From an uncultured Propionivibrio sp. (GTDB lineage: Bacteria; Pseudomonadota; Gammaproteobacteria; Burkholderiales; Rhodocyclaceae), in the NCBI RefSeq assembly GCF_963666255.1, contig NZ_OY762657.1, positions 62,001 to 126,000 of the forward strand: DNA of 64,000 nucleotides, given 5' to 3'. Positions 37,354 to 46,033 of the stretch are shown piece after piece. Under the pieces are notes generated by a model, which saw only the letters and a program-made list of their open reading frames with translations, had not been told where the DNA came from and did not search any database. The first letter of the stretch is position 1, and every line of letters begins with the position of its first letter. A program made the position numbers and the translations under genes.

Positions 37354-38436
37354 TCAGTGGGCCGTCGCGACCGTCACGCAGTTTCTCCCCTTGCATTTGG
37401 CCGCATACAGGGCAGCGTCACCGCGCGCCAGGAAGGTCTCGGCCGACTCGCCGGGCGCGTAGCTGGCAACACCGAACGAAACCGTCACCTGCGCCATTTC
37501 CTGTTGGGTATCGGTACGTCGGATACGACAGCTTTCAATTGTCGAGCGGATTTTTTCGGCGACCGAAAGCGCGCCTTCGATCCGCGTATCCGGCAGCAAC
37601 ACGACGAACTCCTCGCCGCCGAAACGCGCCGCCGTGTCCTTGCCCTTGACGTTGGCGCGCAGGATCTGCGCCACCGCCCGCAGCACCTTGTCGCCCATCA
37701 AATGCCCGTAGGTGTCGTTGACCCGCTTGAAATGATCGATGTCGGCGAACAGCAAACAGGTGCCCCGCCCCTCCGACGACTCTGCCGCCAGACACGATGC
37801 CAGCGTCATTTCGAAGCCACGGCGGTTCATCAGCCCGGTCAATTCGTCGGCCAGCGCTTCTTCGCGAGCGCGGGAGACGTCCTGCTGCAGCTTTTCGATC
37901 TCTCTCTGGCTCGCGTCGAGGCGCGCCTGCAGCGTCGTGACCGCCGCCTGCATTTCGCGCGTGCCCGACAGCAGGATGTCGATTTCCGCGCCGGACACGG
38001 CCGAAGCCGCTTCCTGCTCCTCGGTCCACCGGGCCAGGGTCGTGCCGAAACGATGCGCCGACGCCCCGGCACTGGCGGCACCCTGGGACACATCGTTCAT
38101 GACCTTCCTGAAGCCAGCCGCGACGCGATGGGCGACGCGCTGGTCGCGTTCGGTCACATAGGTCCTGAACAATTCTTCCGAAATTGCCTCGTTGAGCACC
38201 TCGCCGCGCCGGAGAAGTTCGTCGATGGCCGTCCGCAGAGGCGGATTGATGCCGGCAACGTACTCGTACCAGAGGCAATAGGAAACGGGATGAAACGGCA
38301 CTGCCTGCCTGGACATCAGCGGGATGGCAAGCCGCAGGTATTCGGCGCTCTGCTCTATCGTCTCTCGATACCGGATCACAGGAAAATTCCTTGGTGAAAA
38401 CGCGTCCGACACACCAAACACAAACGGCGCGATCAT
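37354..38436 (-). CDS. Diguanylate cyclase (GGDEF domain)
   Basis: The protein of about 360 residues makes c-di-GMP. The C-terminal GGDEF domain has DELTGLMNRRGFE, LLFADIDHFKRVNDTYGH and the active-site FGGEEF; the I-site RxxD is not obvious in the usual place. The N-terminal 190 residues are helical with a coiled coil (about 160-195), and resemble the DgcB/ cytosolic sensor-less cyclases. I take ATG 38436 (MIAPFVFGVSDA) as start. It is convergent to luxR, which may link cell density and c-di-GMP by position only. Confidence 0.9.
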   Translation of the reverse strand: MIAPFVFGVSDAFSPRNFPVIRYRETIEQSAEYLRLAIPLMSRQAVPFHPVSYCLWYEYVAGINPPLRTAIDELLRRGEVLNEAISEELFRTYVTERDQRVAHRVAAGFRKVMNDVSQGAASAGASAHRFGTTLARWTEEQEAASAVSGAEIDILLSGTREMQAAVTTLQARLDASQREIEKLQQDVSRAREEALADELTGLMNRRGFEMTLASCLAAESSEGRGTCLLFADIDHFKRVNDTYGHLMGDKVLRAVAQILRANVKGKDTAARFGGEEFVVLLPDTRIEGALSVAEKIRSTIESCRIRRTDTQQEMAQVTVSFGVASYAPGESAETFLARGDAALYAAKCKGRNCVTVATAH

Positions 38437-38615
38437 ATCAGCATCGATGCCGCGGGGCCATATCGAACGTACACGAAAGCATCGCCCGGCGGGGCGGAGG
38501 CGGCGCCGAGACCGGTATAATGCACGAGGATTTTCGGGGCCTCTGCCAAGCTGGCCGAACCCGCCGCGCCCCGACAGCCAGCCAATGAAGAGCGGATCGA
38601 CGCAAGCACATTGCC

Positions 38616-38888
38616 ATGACCACGACATCCCCCCCCGCACACGACACGGCCACGCCGATCGAACGCATTGAGCTCAGCCCCGGCGTCTTCGTCCATCGCG
38701 TCCAAGGCGCCGGCGACGAAGCGAGCCTCCTGTGCCCGACCTGCTTAGAAGCCGGAACCCGGTCGATCCTGCGGCGCAGCGAAACACCCCTGGCCGTGCA
38801 TCAGGTCTGCGAGCGCTGCAACGCACGGTTCCTTGAACGCAAGAAACCGCTGACGAATCTCGCGATGAGTCCCTGGAGCGGCTTCTAG
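38616..38888 (+). CDS. Small zinc-ribbon-like protein, 90 aa
   Basis: Four cysteines in two pairs, LLCPTCLEAG and QVCERCNARF, spaced by about 25 residues, suggest a structural zinc ribbon. The rest is polar without membrane segments. The ATG at 38616 has no clear Shine-Dalgarno. No known family; could be a nucleic-acid-binding or metal chaperone-like protein. Confidence 0.55.
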   Translation: MTTTSPPAHDTATPIERIELSPGVFVHRVQGAGDEASLLCPTCLEAGTRSILRRSETPLAVHQVCERCNARFLERKKPLTNLAMSPWSGF

Positions 38889-38897
38889 CGGGTATTT

Positions 38898-38927
38898 GCA
38901 ACCAACCGCAACCAACCGCAATCAACC
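38898..38927 (+). repeat. Three tandem copies of a 10-bp unit
   Basis: GCAACCAACC is repeated at 38898-38907 and 38908-38917, with a one-base variant GCAATCAACC at 38918-38927. The repeat is in the short gap after the zinc-ribbon gene. Confidence 0.9.
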
Positions 38928-38943
38928 GCCGGATTGAGCCCTC

Positions 38944-39357
38944 CTAGCCCAGCTGCGGCTGGACAAAGGCGGCGGCCTCGCGCGCGACGAAGGCATCCTC
39001 ATCGGCTTTCATGCCGCTCACCCCGAGTCCGCCGACCACCTCGCCGGCGGCATTGCGCAGCACGACACCGCCCGGCAAGGCCGTCATCTTCGTATCGCAG
39101 AAATAGGCAATCGACAGGTTCTCGCGCTGCAGGCGGGCGAGGAAAATGTCGGTATCGACGCCCATGCGCACCGCCGTGTAGGCCTTGGCCAGCGAGATGT
39201 CGACGCTGCGGAACAAGGCGCCTTCCACCCGGCTGAACGCCATCAGCAGACCGTTGGCATCGTAGACCGCGACACACGCCGGTTTGCCATACTCGGCACG
39301 CGCCACTTCGATTGCCTTGTCGATCGCCGCCTGCGCCGTTTTCAATGTCAATTCCAC
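38944..39357 (-). CDS. GlcG/HbpS-like haem-degrading/binding protein family
   Basis: The 137-residue protein has the family pattern LKTAQAAIDKAIEVARAEYG, VAVYDANGLLMAFSRVEGA, SVDISLAKAYTAVRMG and a C-terminal GLGVSGMKADEDAFVAREAA. Relatives include GlcG of glycolate loci, PduO C-domains and haem-binding HbpS; the function here is unknown. The start is GTG 39357 because AAAGGAG stands 6 bases before it and no ATG fits the family start. Confidence 0.82.
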   Translation of the reverse strand: MELTLKTAQAAIDKAIEVARAEYGKPACVAVYDANGLLMAFSRVEGALFRSVDISLAKAYTAVRMGVDTDIFLARLQRENLSIAYFCDTKMTALPGGVVLRNAAGEVVGGLGVSGMKADEDAFVAREAAAFVQPQLG

Positions 39358-39494
39358 ACCGGTCTCCTTTATGCGTCCGCACGCATCCGTCGAGATAAAG
39401 CGCCCTGCTGCCGGACAGCAACGCGGCCCCGTCAATCGGCGACAGCACGAGCAAGTCGTCGCGGGGCCGTTGTCGGACGGCTGCGGCGCGATGA

Positions 39495-39588
39495 TGCAAT
39501 CACAATAGCGCATGATTGCAAAAACGATGTCCCGGGTAAATAGCGCCTTGTCCCCGGGCGTTGCCCTCGCCAACTGACAAAATTGTCA
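39495..39588. promoter_or_regulatory. Two palindromic operator candidates in a 345-base divergent gap
   Basis: The gap 39358-39702 between the GlcG-like gene and dsbB has no gene. It contains TGCAATCA (39495-39502) / TGATTGCA (39513-39520), a perfect 8-bp dyad with 10-base spacer, and TGACAAAATTGTCA (39575-39588), a perfect 14-bp palindrome. These look like binding sites of dimeric regulators; the cognate proteins are not evident nearby. Confidence 0.5.
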
Positions 39589-39702
39589 TTTTGGCGTCAC
39601 CCGTTTGTTGCCCCCGGCCGCCTAAGATGGCGGCAGGCTCGACAAACGGGCGCGCGAACGCCATCCTCTCGCACCCGAACCGCATAACAGGCCGTCGCAT
39701 CC

Positions 39703-40158
39703 ATGAACACGCCCGAAAACTCCGACTCGCCCGAAAACCCGGGATCCGCCGGCTGGACGCCGGCCTTCGCCGCCTGGCTGATTGCCGCGATCTCGACGCT
39801 GGGATCGCTCTTCCTGGGCGAGATCATGGGATACACGCCCTGCGTGCTCTGCTGGTACCAGCGCATCGCCATGTATCCCCTCGTCCTGATCCTCGCGGCC
39901 GGACTGTTTCCCTTCGATCCGCGCGTCGTGCGCTATGCCTTGCCGCTCGCCCTGGTCGGCGAGGGCCTGGCGCTCTACCACCTGGCGCTCGTCGCCGGCT
40001 GGATTCCCGAAGCGCTCAAGCCCTGCCAGCAGGGTGTGCCCTGTTCCGAGGCGCAGTCGCTCTGGTTCGGCTTCGTCTCGATTCCGCTGCTTTCCGCCAT
40101 GTCATTTTCATTGATCGCCGCCCTGCTCCTGGCGGCCCGTCGCAAAGGATCCAAATGA
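39703..40158 (+). CDS. Disulfide bond formation protein B (DsbB family)
   Basis: The 151-residue, four-helix membrane protein reoxidises a DsbA-type thiol oxidase with quinone. It has the first redox pair Cys47-Cys50 (YTPCVLCWYQR, the CVLCWYQR signature) and the second pair Cys108/Cys114 (KPCQQGVPC). An Asn/Ser/Pro-rich tail of about 17 residues precedes the first helix. The stop overlaps the next gene's start (ATGA), which encodes its likely partner. Confidence 0.93.
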   Translation: MNTPENSDSPENPGSAGWTPAFAAWLIAAISTLGSLFLGEIMGYTPCVLCWYQRIAMYPLVLILAAGLFPFDPRVVRYALPLALVGEGLALYHLALVAGWIPEALKPCQQGVPCSEAQSLWFGFVSIPLLSAMSFSLIAALLLAARRKGSK

Positions 40159-40811
40159 AACAGAAAACCGTCTTCATCATCTCCGCCGTCATTCTCCTGC
40201 TGGCCTTCGTCGCCGGTACGCTGTTCTACAAGGACCAGCAGGAAAAAGCCGCCAGTCAGAAGGCCGAGGCCAATCGCGCCCTCCTCTCCCGCATGCATTC
40301 GCCGACCTTTGGCAGCCCAAGCGCGCCGGTGGTGATCGTCGAATTCCTCGACCCCGCCTGCGAGACCTGCGGCGCGTTCTATCCGCGCGTCAAGAAAATG
40401 ATGGCCGAGCATCCCGACAAAATTCGCCTGGTGCTGCGCCACGCACCGTTCCATCGCGGCTCCGACAACGTCGTCGCTGCGCTCGAAGCCGCGCGTCGGC
40501 AGGGCAAGTTCTGGCCGGCGCTGGAGATCCTGCTGGCCAACCAGTCCGACTGGGCGCGGAACCATACGGCCAGCATCGAGCGGGCGTGGATATATTTCGA
40601 ACGCGTCGGCCTCAACATGGAACAACTGGCGCTCGACATGCGCTCGCCCGAAATCGCCAACGTCATCACACAGGATCTTGCCGACGCCAAGGCTCTCAAC
40701 GTCACCATGACGCCTGAGTACTTCGTAAACGGCAAGCCCTTGCCGAGCTTCGGCTTCGAGCAATTGAAGGAACTCGTCGACCAGGCTCTCGCCGACACCC
40801 GGACCCGCTGA
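40155..40811 (+). CDS. DsbA/DsbG-like thioredoxin-fold protein
   Basis: The 218-residue protein has one N-terminal membrane anchor (about 6-24) and a periplasmic thioredoxin-fold domain with an atypical active site Cys69-Glu-Thr-Cys72 (DPACETCGAFYP) and the cis-proline loop VTMTPEYFVNG. It is a probable disulfide oxidase or reductase paired with the overlapping DsbB gene. The acidic CETC pair differs from the CPHC of DsbA, so redox potential and substrates probably differ. Confidence 0.88.
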   Translation: MKQKTVFIISAVILLLAFVAGTLFYKDQQEKAASQKAEANRALLSRMHSPTFGSPSAPVVIVEFLDPACETCGAFYPRVKKMMAEHPDKIRLVLRHAPFHRGSDNVVAALEAARRQGKFWPALEILLANQSDWARNHTASIERAWIYFERVGLNMEQLALDMRSPEIANVITQDLADAKALNVTMTPEYFVNGKPLPSFGFEQLKELVDQALADTRTR

Positions 40812-41236
40812 ACGCCCCGGGGACGACCGGCCCCCAACGCTTCAGGACCGGCGCGTATCGCCACGCGCCCGGCAAACAGCGCCCGGGACTTAACAGGAAG
40901 CGCCGCGATCTTTATGATGTCCGCTTGGCGGGAGAATTCCCGGACCACAGCGACGCAAACGCCGCACGAAGCCTGCCGCCAGCCAACAAACACGGGGGTT
41001 CATCAAGCGATCCCGCTCGCGGGGTCGGGGAAAGGTCGGCGACAACGGATGCTTCATGCCACACGACAGGGCGCAGCCTCTGCTGCAGACGCCACGCATC
41101 GCCATGATGACGGCGTTTTCGGCGACGACATCCTGCCCGATCCCATTGTCCTGACGGCAAGGCTTTGGGGCGTTTCCGGCCAAAAGGACAGGCGTGTTGC
41201 CAGCCCTGTCCAAGTCCCCTGGCGCTAAACACCGCC
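40812..41236. other. 425-base gap without a supported gene
   Basis: Between the DsbA-like and DMT-transporter genes no coding frame has recognisable content. Short GC-rich inverted repeats occur (for example CCCGCTCGCGGGG near 41025), but none has a T run or a good promoter partner. Confidence 0.5.
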
Positions 41237-42103
41237 ATGCCCATATCTTTTGCCCTGATCGCCACCCTGTCGCTGACGACGCTGCTCTACGCGCTGCATG
41301 ACGCAACCATGAAATACCTGAGCGTCGCCTACGCCGTGCCGCTGCTCGTCTGGGCGCGCTATCTGATCCAGATGGTCCTGATGCTGATCGTGCTGGGGCC
41401 GACGATGGGGCGCAGCCTCGTCATCACCGGACGGCCGCTGCTGATGAGCTTTCGCGCGCTGATGCAGGTCGGCAGCGCGCTTGGCGTCCAGCTCGCGCTG
41501 CGGACGATGCCGCTGGCAGAGACGACGGCGCTGCTCTTCCTGACACCGATGATCGTCGCCCTGCTGGCCGGCCCGACGCTCGGCGAGCGGCCCGGCCGAC
41601 GTGGCTGGATGGCGATCCTCGGCGGCTTCGGCGGCGTCCTGCTGATCGCCCGCCCCGGCAGCGGCGTCGATGCTGCCGGACTGGTCTTCGCGCTCGGCGC
41701 GGCCTTCTGCAGCGCCTGCTACCAGCTATCGACGCGCTATCTGTCGGCGAGCGAACCGCCGCTGCGCCAGCTTTTCTACCTGACGCTGCTCGGCACGTTC
41801 AGCATGTCCTTCGCCGTGCCGGCTGAATGGACCGGCGAGATCCCCGACGCCATCTCGCTGGTTCTTCTCGTCGGCGCCGCGCTCAGCGTCGCCACCGGCC
41901 ATTTCCTCTTCATTCGGGCCACCCGCGACACGCCGGTATCGACGCTCTCGGCGCTGCTCTACACCAAGCTGATCTGGGCCGTGTTGCTCGGCCTCGCCAT
42001 CTTCGGACAGGCGCCCGACGCCTTCTCCGTCGCCGGCATGATCGTCATCGGCGCCGCCGGCCTCAGCCTGATGCGGCCGGCACCCACCGCAGCGGTGGCC
42101 TGA
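41237..42103 (+). CDS. DMT-superfamily (EamA) transporter
   Basis: The 288-residue protein has ten predicted helices in two EamA repeats (FALIATLSLTTLLYALHDATMKYLS start; second repeat from about 150, LVFALGAAFCSACYQLSTRYL). Such proteins export small metabolites or amino acids. The ATG at 41237 gives the normal length. It converges on the marR gene. Confidence 0.88.
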   Translation: MPISFALIATLSLTTLLYALHDATMKYLSVAYAVPLLVWARYLIQMVLMLIVLGPTMGRSLVITGRPLLMSFRALMQVGSALGVQLALRTMPLAETTALLFLTPMIVALLAGPTLGERPGRRGWMAILGGFGGVLLIARPGSGVDAAGLVFALGAAFCSACYQLSTRYLSASEPPLRQLFYLTLLGTFSMSFAVPAEWTGEIPDAISLVLLVGAALSVATGHFLFIRATRDTPVSTLSALLYTKLIWAVLLGLAIFGQAPDAFSVAGMIVIGAAGLSLMRPAPTAAVA

Positions 42104-42123
42104 GCGGCCGACACCGGGCCGCT
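42103..42123. terminator. Possible terminator between convergent transporter and marR genes
   Basis: AGCGGCC (42103-42109) and GGCCGCT (42117-42123) form a stem with a 7-base loop, followed by TTCCCC on the plus strand. Confidence 0.45.
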
Positions 42124-42128
42124 TTCCC

Positions 42129-42671
42129 CTACGCTAGCAGCATTTCCGCGTTGTCGAGCAAACGCCCGAGCAGCGCCACCGCCTGCGCCAGTTCGGCCGC
42201 CTCGATGCCGGCCAGCATCTGCCCGCGCACGGCCAGCACTTCGCCTTCGATCTCGGCGGCCAGTGTCCGCCCGGCATCGGTAATCTCGATGTACTTCTGG
42301 CGCCGGTCCTGCGTGTCCGGCACGCGGCGCAGCAAGCCAAGGCTTTCCATGCGATCGACGATGTGCACCAACGTCGGCGTCTCGATGTTGAGCCGGGCCG
42401 CCAGCGACCGCTGGTTATAGCGCTCGCCGTCGCTGCGCAGGATCCACAGCGCCCGCCAGGTCGTCTGCGTCATGCCCCAGGGACGCAGACGCTCGTCGAG
42501 ACGGTTGCGCCAGAGCGCGGCGCTGCGATGCAGCAGCGTCGCAAAATCCTGACGGAGATCGGCCAGCGATGCGGCCGGGTCGGCCCCCTCCGCCCGCCGT
42601 GCTCCCGCCTCCCCGCGATCCGCCCGCGGCGTCTCGCCGCCGGGAGGAGCCATCCGTTGAACTTTTGACAT
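42129..42671 (-). CDS. MarR-family transcriptional regulator
   Basis: The 180-residue protein has a winged helix with WGMTQTTWRALWILR, YNQRSLAARLNIETPTLVHIVDRMESLGLLRRVPDTQDRRQKYIEIT (the DxRxK/R wing) and a dimerisation helix at the C-terminus. The N-terminal 25 residues are unusually polar and may be a mis-set start. It is divergent from an MFS exporter, with a dyad in between: a classical multidrug/toxicant-sensing pair. Confidence 0.92.
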   Translation of the reverse strand: MSKVQRMAPPGGETPRADRGEAGARRAEGADPAASLADLRQDFATLLHRSAALWRNRLDERLRPWGMTQTTWRALWILRSDGERYNQRSLAARLNIETPTLVHIVDRMESLGLLRRVPDTQDRRQKYIEITDAGRTLAAEIEGEVLAVRGQMLAGIEAAELAQAVALLGRLLDNAEMLLA

Positions 42672-42678
42672 GATTAGC

Positions 42679-42700
42679 TTACTAACAATTATCTTGGTAA
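42679..42700. promoter_or_regulatory. Candidate MarR operator TTACTAA-N8-TTGGTAA
   Basis: TTACTAA (42679-42685) and TTGGTAA (42694-42700) form an almost perfect inverted repeat around the start of both divergent genes, a position that would block both promoters when the regulator binds. Confidence 0.65.
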
Positions 42701-42731
42701 TATGCTGCACTTTTCGCCGCCATTCGTCCAC

Positions 42732-44174
42732 ATGAATTTTCTGCCGTCCGCCCGTTCCTACGATGACCTGCAAGCCCGCTACGGCCGTCGCGCCAAGTGG
42801 TTGCTGCTCTGGATCGTCGGGACCGGCACCGTCGCCGGCGTGTTGTCGACGACGAGCTTCAACGTTGCCGTGCCGGCGCTGATCCGCGCCTTCGGTCTCG
42901 GCCAGCACGAGGTGCAGTGGGCGATCACCGGTTTCATGGCGGCGATGACATTGGCAATGCTGCCGACTTCCTGGCTACTTGACCGCTTCGGCTTCCGCCG
43001 CGTCTTCCTGACGGCGCTGACGGCGCTCGCCGTGACCAGCGTGCTCGGCAGTCTGGCGCCCAGTTTCCCCGCCGTTGTCGGCGCACGCATCCTGCAGGGC
43101 ATGGCCACCGGCGTCCTGCAACCGCTCGGCGTGCTCGCCGTCATGCGCCTGTTCCCGCCGCATCGCCAGGGCAAGGCCTCGGGCATGCTGAGCTTCGGCA
43201 TCGTCCTGGCACCGGCCGTCGCACCCGCGCTCGGCGGCGGTCTGCTCGACCTCTTCGGCTGGCGTGCGATCTTCCTGATCAACCTGCCCTTCTGCCTGAT
43301 CGCCGGCATCGCCGGGCTCTTCCTCTGGCCGGCACCGCAGAAACGCCTGCGCCGCGCCTTCGACTGGACCGGAACGCTGCTGCTCGTCATCCTCACGCTG
43401 TCGCTCGTCGAATGCGCCGTCAGCCTGCAGAATCACGGCCTGCTGGCGCCCTGGACGCTCGCCCAACTGGCGGTTGCCGGCACCGCGACGGGCTTCTTCC
43501 TGCGCCACGCGCGGCGCGCGCCCGAACCGATCATCCGCCTCGAACTGTTCGGCCACCGCAACTTCCTGATGGGCAGCCTCGTCTCCTTCGCCTACGGCTT
43601 CGGGCTGTATGCCTCGACCTACCTGATCCCGGTCTTCCTGCAGAGCGCGCTGCATTTTTCGGCGACCGCCGCCGGACTCGCGCTGATGCCGGCCGGCGTC
43701 GCGCTGGCGCTGACGATCCCGCTCGCCGGCCGCATGGCCGACCGCCACGCGCCCAAATGGATCACCGCCGGCGGACTCGGCTGCTTCGCCCTCTCTTTCC
43801 TGCTCTTCGCTTTCTGGGGCGGCCGCATCAACCACGCCGAACTGGTCGGCGCCACCGTGCTCGGCCGCATCGGCCTCGGCCTGATCCTGCCGGCGCTGAG
43901 CCTCGCCACGCTGCGCCATCTGGCGCCCGAACAACTGTCGCAATCCTCGGTAGTGGTCAGTTATACCCGGCAGCTCGGTGGCGTCCTCGGCGTCGCTGTT
44001 GCCGCCGTCTTCGTCGAATGGCGGGAAACAATCTACGGCCACGTCGCCCCCGGCGTCTTCACTGCGTATGCGCAGGGCTTTCTGCTGCTCACGGCCATCT
44101 TCGTCCTGGCGCTCTGCGCTGCCAGTCTGATGAAGGCGGAGACACGCGCGCCGGCGAGTATCGGAGTGTCATAG
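42732..44174 (+). CDS. MFS drug efflux transporter, DHA2 family (EmrB/QacA-like)
   Basis: The transporter of about 480 residues has fourteen predicted helices. Characteristic motifs are STTSFNVAVPALIRAFG in helix 1, WLLDRFGFRRVFL (motif A), GARILQGMATGVLQPLGVLAVMRLFPPHRQGKASG (motif C region) and WRAIFLINLP. It exports toxic compounds by proton antiport. I prefer the ATG at 42732 (MNFLPSARS) because the one at 42702 touches the operator dyad. The MarR repressor is divergent. Confidence 0.93.
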   Translation: MNFLPSARSYDDLQARYGRRAKWLLLWIVGTGTVAGVLSTTSFNVAVPALIRAFGLGQHEVQWAITGFMAAMTLAMLPTSWLLDRFGFRRVFLTALTALAVTSVLGSLAPSFPAVVGARILQGMATGVLQPLGVLAVMRLFPPHRQGKASGMLSFGIVLAPAVAPALGGGLLDLFGWRAIFLINLPFCLIAGIAGLFLWPAPQKRLRRAFDWTGTLLLVILTLSLVECAVSLQNHGLLAPWTLAQLAVAGTATGFFLRHARRAPEPIIRLELFGHRNFLMGSLVSFAYGFGLYASTYLIPVFLQSALHFSATAAGLALMPAGVALALTIPLAGRMADRHAPKWITAGGLGCFALSFLLFAFWGGRINHAELVGATVLGRIGLGLILPALSLATLRHLAPEQLSQSSVVVSYTRQLGGVLGVAVAAVFVEWRETIYGHVAPGVFTAYAQGFLLLTAIFVLALCAASLMKAETRAPASIGVS

Positions 44175-44200
44175 CAGAAATCGCCGGGCCGCGCGGTGAC

Positions 44201-44253
44201 AGGCGGCATGCTGAATGAGTGGTGGCTGGAAGGGGCGACAGGTCATGCCGCCT
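44201..44253 (+). terminator. Hairpin after the MFS gene
   Basis: AGGCGGCATG (44201-44210) and CATGCCGCCT (44244-44253) form a perfect 10-bp stem with a 33-base loop, followed by CTCTTTG. It may end the MFS transcript; the large loop makes this uncertain. It also marks the left edge of the AT-rich island. Confidence 0.4.
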
Positions 44254-44734
44254 CTCTTTGCTCGCACGCGCTCCTATCGATCATTGAACACGGCTCAGGC
44301 GAACTAAAAAGTTTGATAACAGCTGCATATAGCTGCCATCACGGCATCTATTCGACATGATGCTGAACGCGTACAATCGGCCAAGTGCTGTCCTTCGCCT
44401 CCGTCTCAAAAATATCACTTGAATGACCGTTGTTCTCGAGAGTTCGTTGGATGAAAAATCGTGTTTTCCGTCCAACGAGAATCCTCAAGATTTAGATGCA
44501 TACGTTGAAAAGAAAAATCCAGACGTTCTAGCTCGCTGTTTCGTTGTAATAACTGTATATTTTTATCGAACTAGAGAGAAAAGTCAGAAAGCCTATGATT
44601 CGTTCCGTCCCTGCGCAAATTTCTAAGCGTATTCAAAATCGGTACTTTTTCACAGCATGACTTTGATATGTGTGATAACAAAGGAACCCGTCTGTTACTT
44701 CGATCTTCGTTATAAATAGCTAATTTTAAATTCT
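44254..44734. other. AT-rich leader of the ATPase/PIN island, no supported gene
   Basis: The composition changes sharply near 44290 from very GC-rich to AT-rich. A 67-codon frame at 44423-44626 is open on the plus strand but shows no family features or good Shine-Dalgarno. TTATAAATAG at 44710-44719 is a possible -10 for the ATPase gene; no good -35 is at the right distance. Confidence 0.45.
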
Positions 44735-46033
44735 ATGAAAATCTCTATTGAAGGTTACAAATCAATCGCCGATGAGCGATCACTGAATTTTTCTGATTTA
44801 ACAATACTTTCTGGAGCCAATAGTTCCGGAAAATCAACTTTTATGCAGCCATTGTTGCTAATAAAACAGACATTGGAAAATGATTTCGATGCTGGCTCAT
44901 TAATGCTTGACGGGCCCAATGTAAAACTTAATGACTCAAAAGAGATCGTTTCTAAAATTGCAACACGCGAAAAAAAAGACTTCTCCGTATCGGTATCCAA
45001 TGACAAATCAGAGGTTAAAGCTACGTATAAATACAGGCCTCGCAGGGGAATGCACATTGATCGCATATTTCACCGAAGCCCGGAATTTAAAGACGGCATT
45101 GAAATTCACCATGGCCTTACGCAACTTGAAGCAGAGAACTTGTTACCCGAAGAGCAGGTGAAATTGTTTAAAGAGGCTGTCGGCAAGGAGAAAAGTGTAC
45201 GCTGGAAGGTGGAGCGTGATCGTTGCTTTTTGGATGTAAAAATGCTAATTGGAGGAAAAGTTACCCCTTTTCAGCTTGGTTTTGATCCGGCTCGAAAGCT
45301 TGGCATACTTGCAACTCGTTTGATACATGTTCCAGGTTTAAGAGGAAACCCGGAGCGCTCATATAAAGTGGCCTCATCAGAGGCTGTTTATCCGGGATCG
45401 TTTGAACGCTACGTTGCCAGCATCGTTCATCAATGGGGAAAACAAATTCGCCACCGGTCGAAGTTCGAATTGTTAAAAAGACAACTTAACGATTTAGGTT
45501 TGGCTTCGTCAATAACTACAGAAAATATTAACGAAACTCACTTAGAGATACGGATTTCAAGATTCGCTGGCTGTTCAAAATGCGCAACGGATTTCGTAAA
45601 TATCGCCGACGTTGGATTTGGTGTGTCTCAGACGTTGCCAGTTCTTGTGGGGTTGCTAGCCGCAAAAAAGGACCAGTATGTTTATATTGAGCAACCAGAA
45701 CTACATTTGCATCCTAAAGCTCAATTTGGGCTGGCTCAAATTATTGCAACAGCGGTAGTTGATCGAAACGTGAAAGTCATCATTGAGACGCATAGCTCAG
45801 TTTTGATACGTGGAATTCAAATACTGGTGGCGAGTGGAAAATTGAATCCTGAGGCCGTCTCCCTAAATTGGTTCACTCAGAACATTGAAGATGGCCAGAC
45901 AGAAATAAATGAAGCCAAAATGGATAAATATGGAGCCTTCGGCGACTGGCCGGTTGATTTCGATGACGTAGCATTAACTGTCGAACAAATGTATTTGGAT
46001 GCCGTCGAGGAGGCTTTGTCTAATGAAATTTAA
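44735..46033 (+). CDS. ABC-type AAA ATPase (OLD/DUF3696-like) of an island system
   Basis: The 432-residue protein has N-terminal MKISIEGYKSIADERSLNFSDL, Walker A GANSSGKST (residues 27-35), a central region of about 230 residues, an ABC-signature-like DVGFGVSQTLPVL (about 292-304), Walker B with catalytic Glu and D-loop-like YIEQPELHLHPKAQFGLA (Glu319 on) and a switch His353 in IIETHSS. These are marks of SMC/OLD-like ATPases found in defence systems such as Septu, Gabija, PARIS and retron effectors. There is no TOPRIM domain. The C-terminal WP-D-F end resembles DUF3696 proteins. Base composition is far from the chromosome average, a sign of horizontal transfer. It overlaps the PIN-like gene by 11 bases. 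Confidence 0.85.
   Translation: MKISIEGYKSIADERSLNFSDLTILSGANSSGKSTFMQPLLLIKQTLENDFDAGSLMLDGPNVKLNDSKEIVSKIATREKKDFSVSVSNDKSEVKATYKYRPRRGMHIDRIFHRSPEFKDGIEIHHGLTQLEAENLLPEEQVKLFKEAVGKEKSVRWKVERDRCFLDVKMLIGGKVTPFQLGFDPARKLGILATRLIHVPGLRGNPERSYKVASSEAVYPGSFERYVASIVHQWGKQIRHRSKFELLKRQLNDLGLASSITTENINETHLEIRISRFAGCSKCATDFVNIADVGFGVSQTLPVLVGLLAAKKDQYVYIEQPELHLHPKAQFGLAQIIATAVVDRNVKVIIETHSSVLIRGIQILVASGKLNPEAVSLNWFTQNIEDGQTEINEAKMDKYGAFGDWPVDFDDVALTVEQMYLDAVEEALSNEI

Noticed and set aside
38898-38927. Possible CRISPR-like repeat
   Set aside because: The 10-bp units are directly tandem without spacers and only three copies exist; no cas gene is in the window.
44423-44626. 67-codon plus-strand frame in the AT-rich leader of the island
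   Set aside because: No Shine-Dalgarno, no recognisable motif and AT-rich sequence that is open by chance; kept only as a note within the gap.
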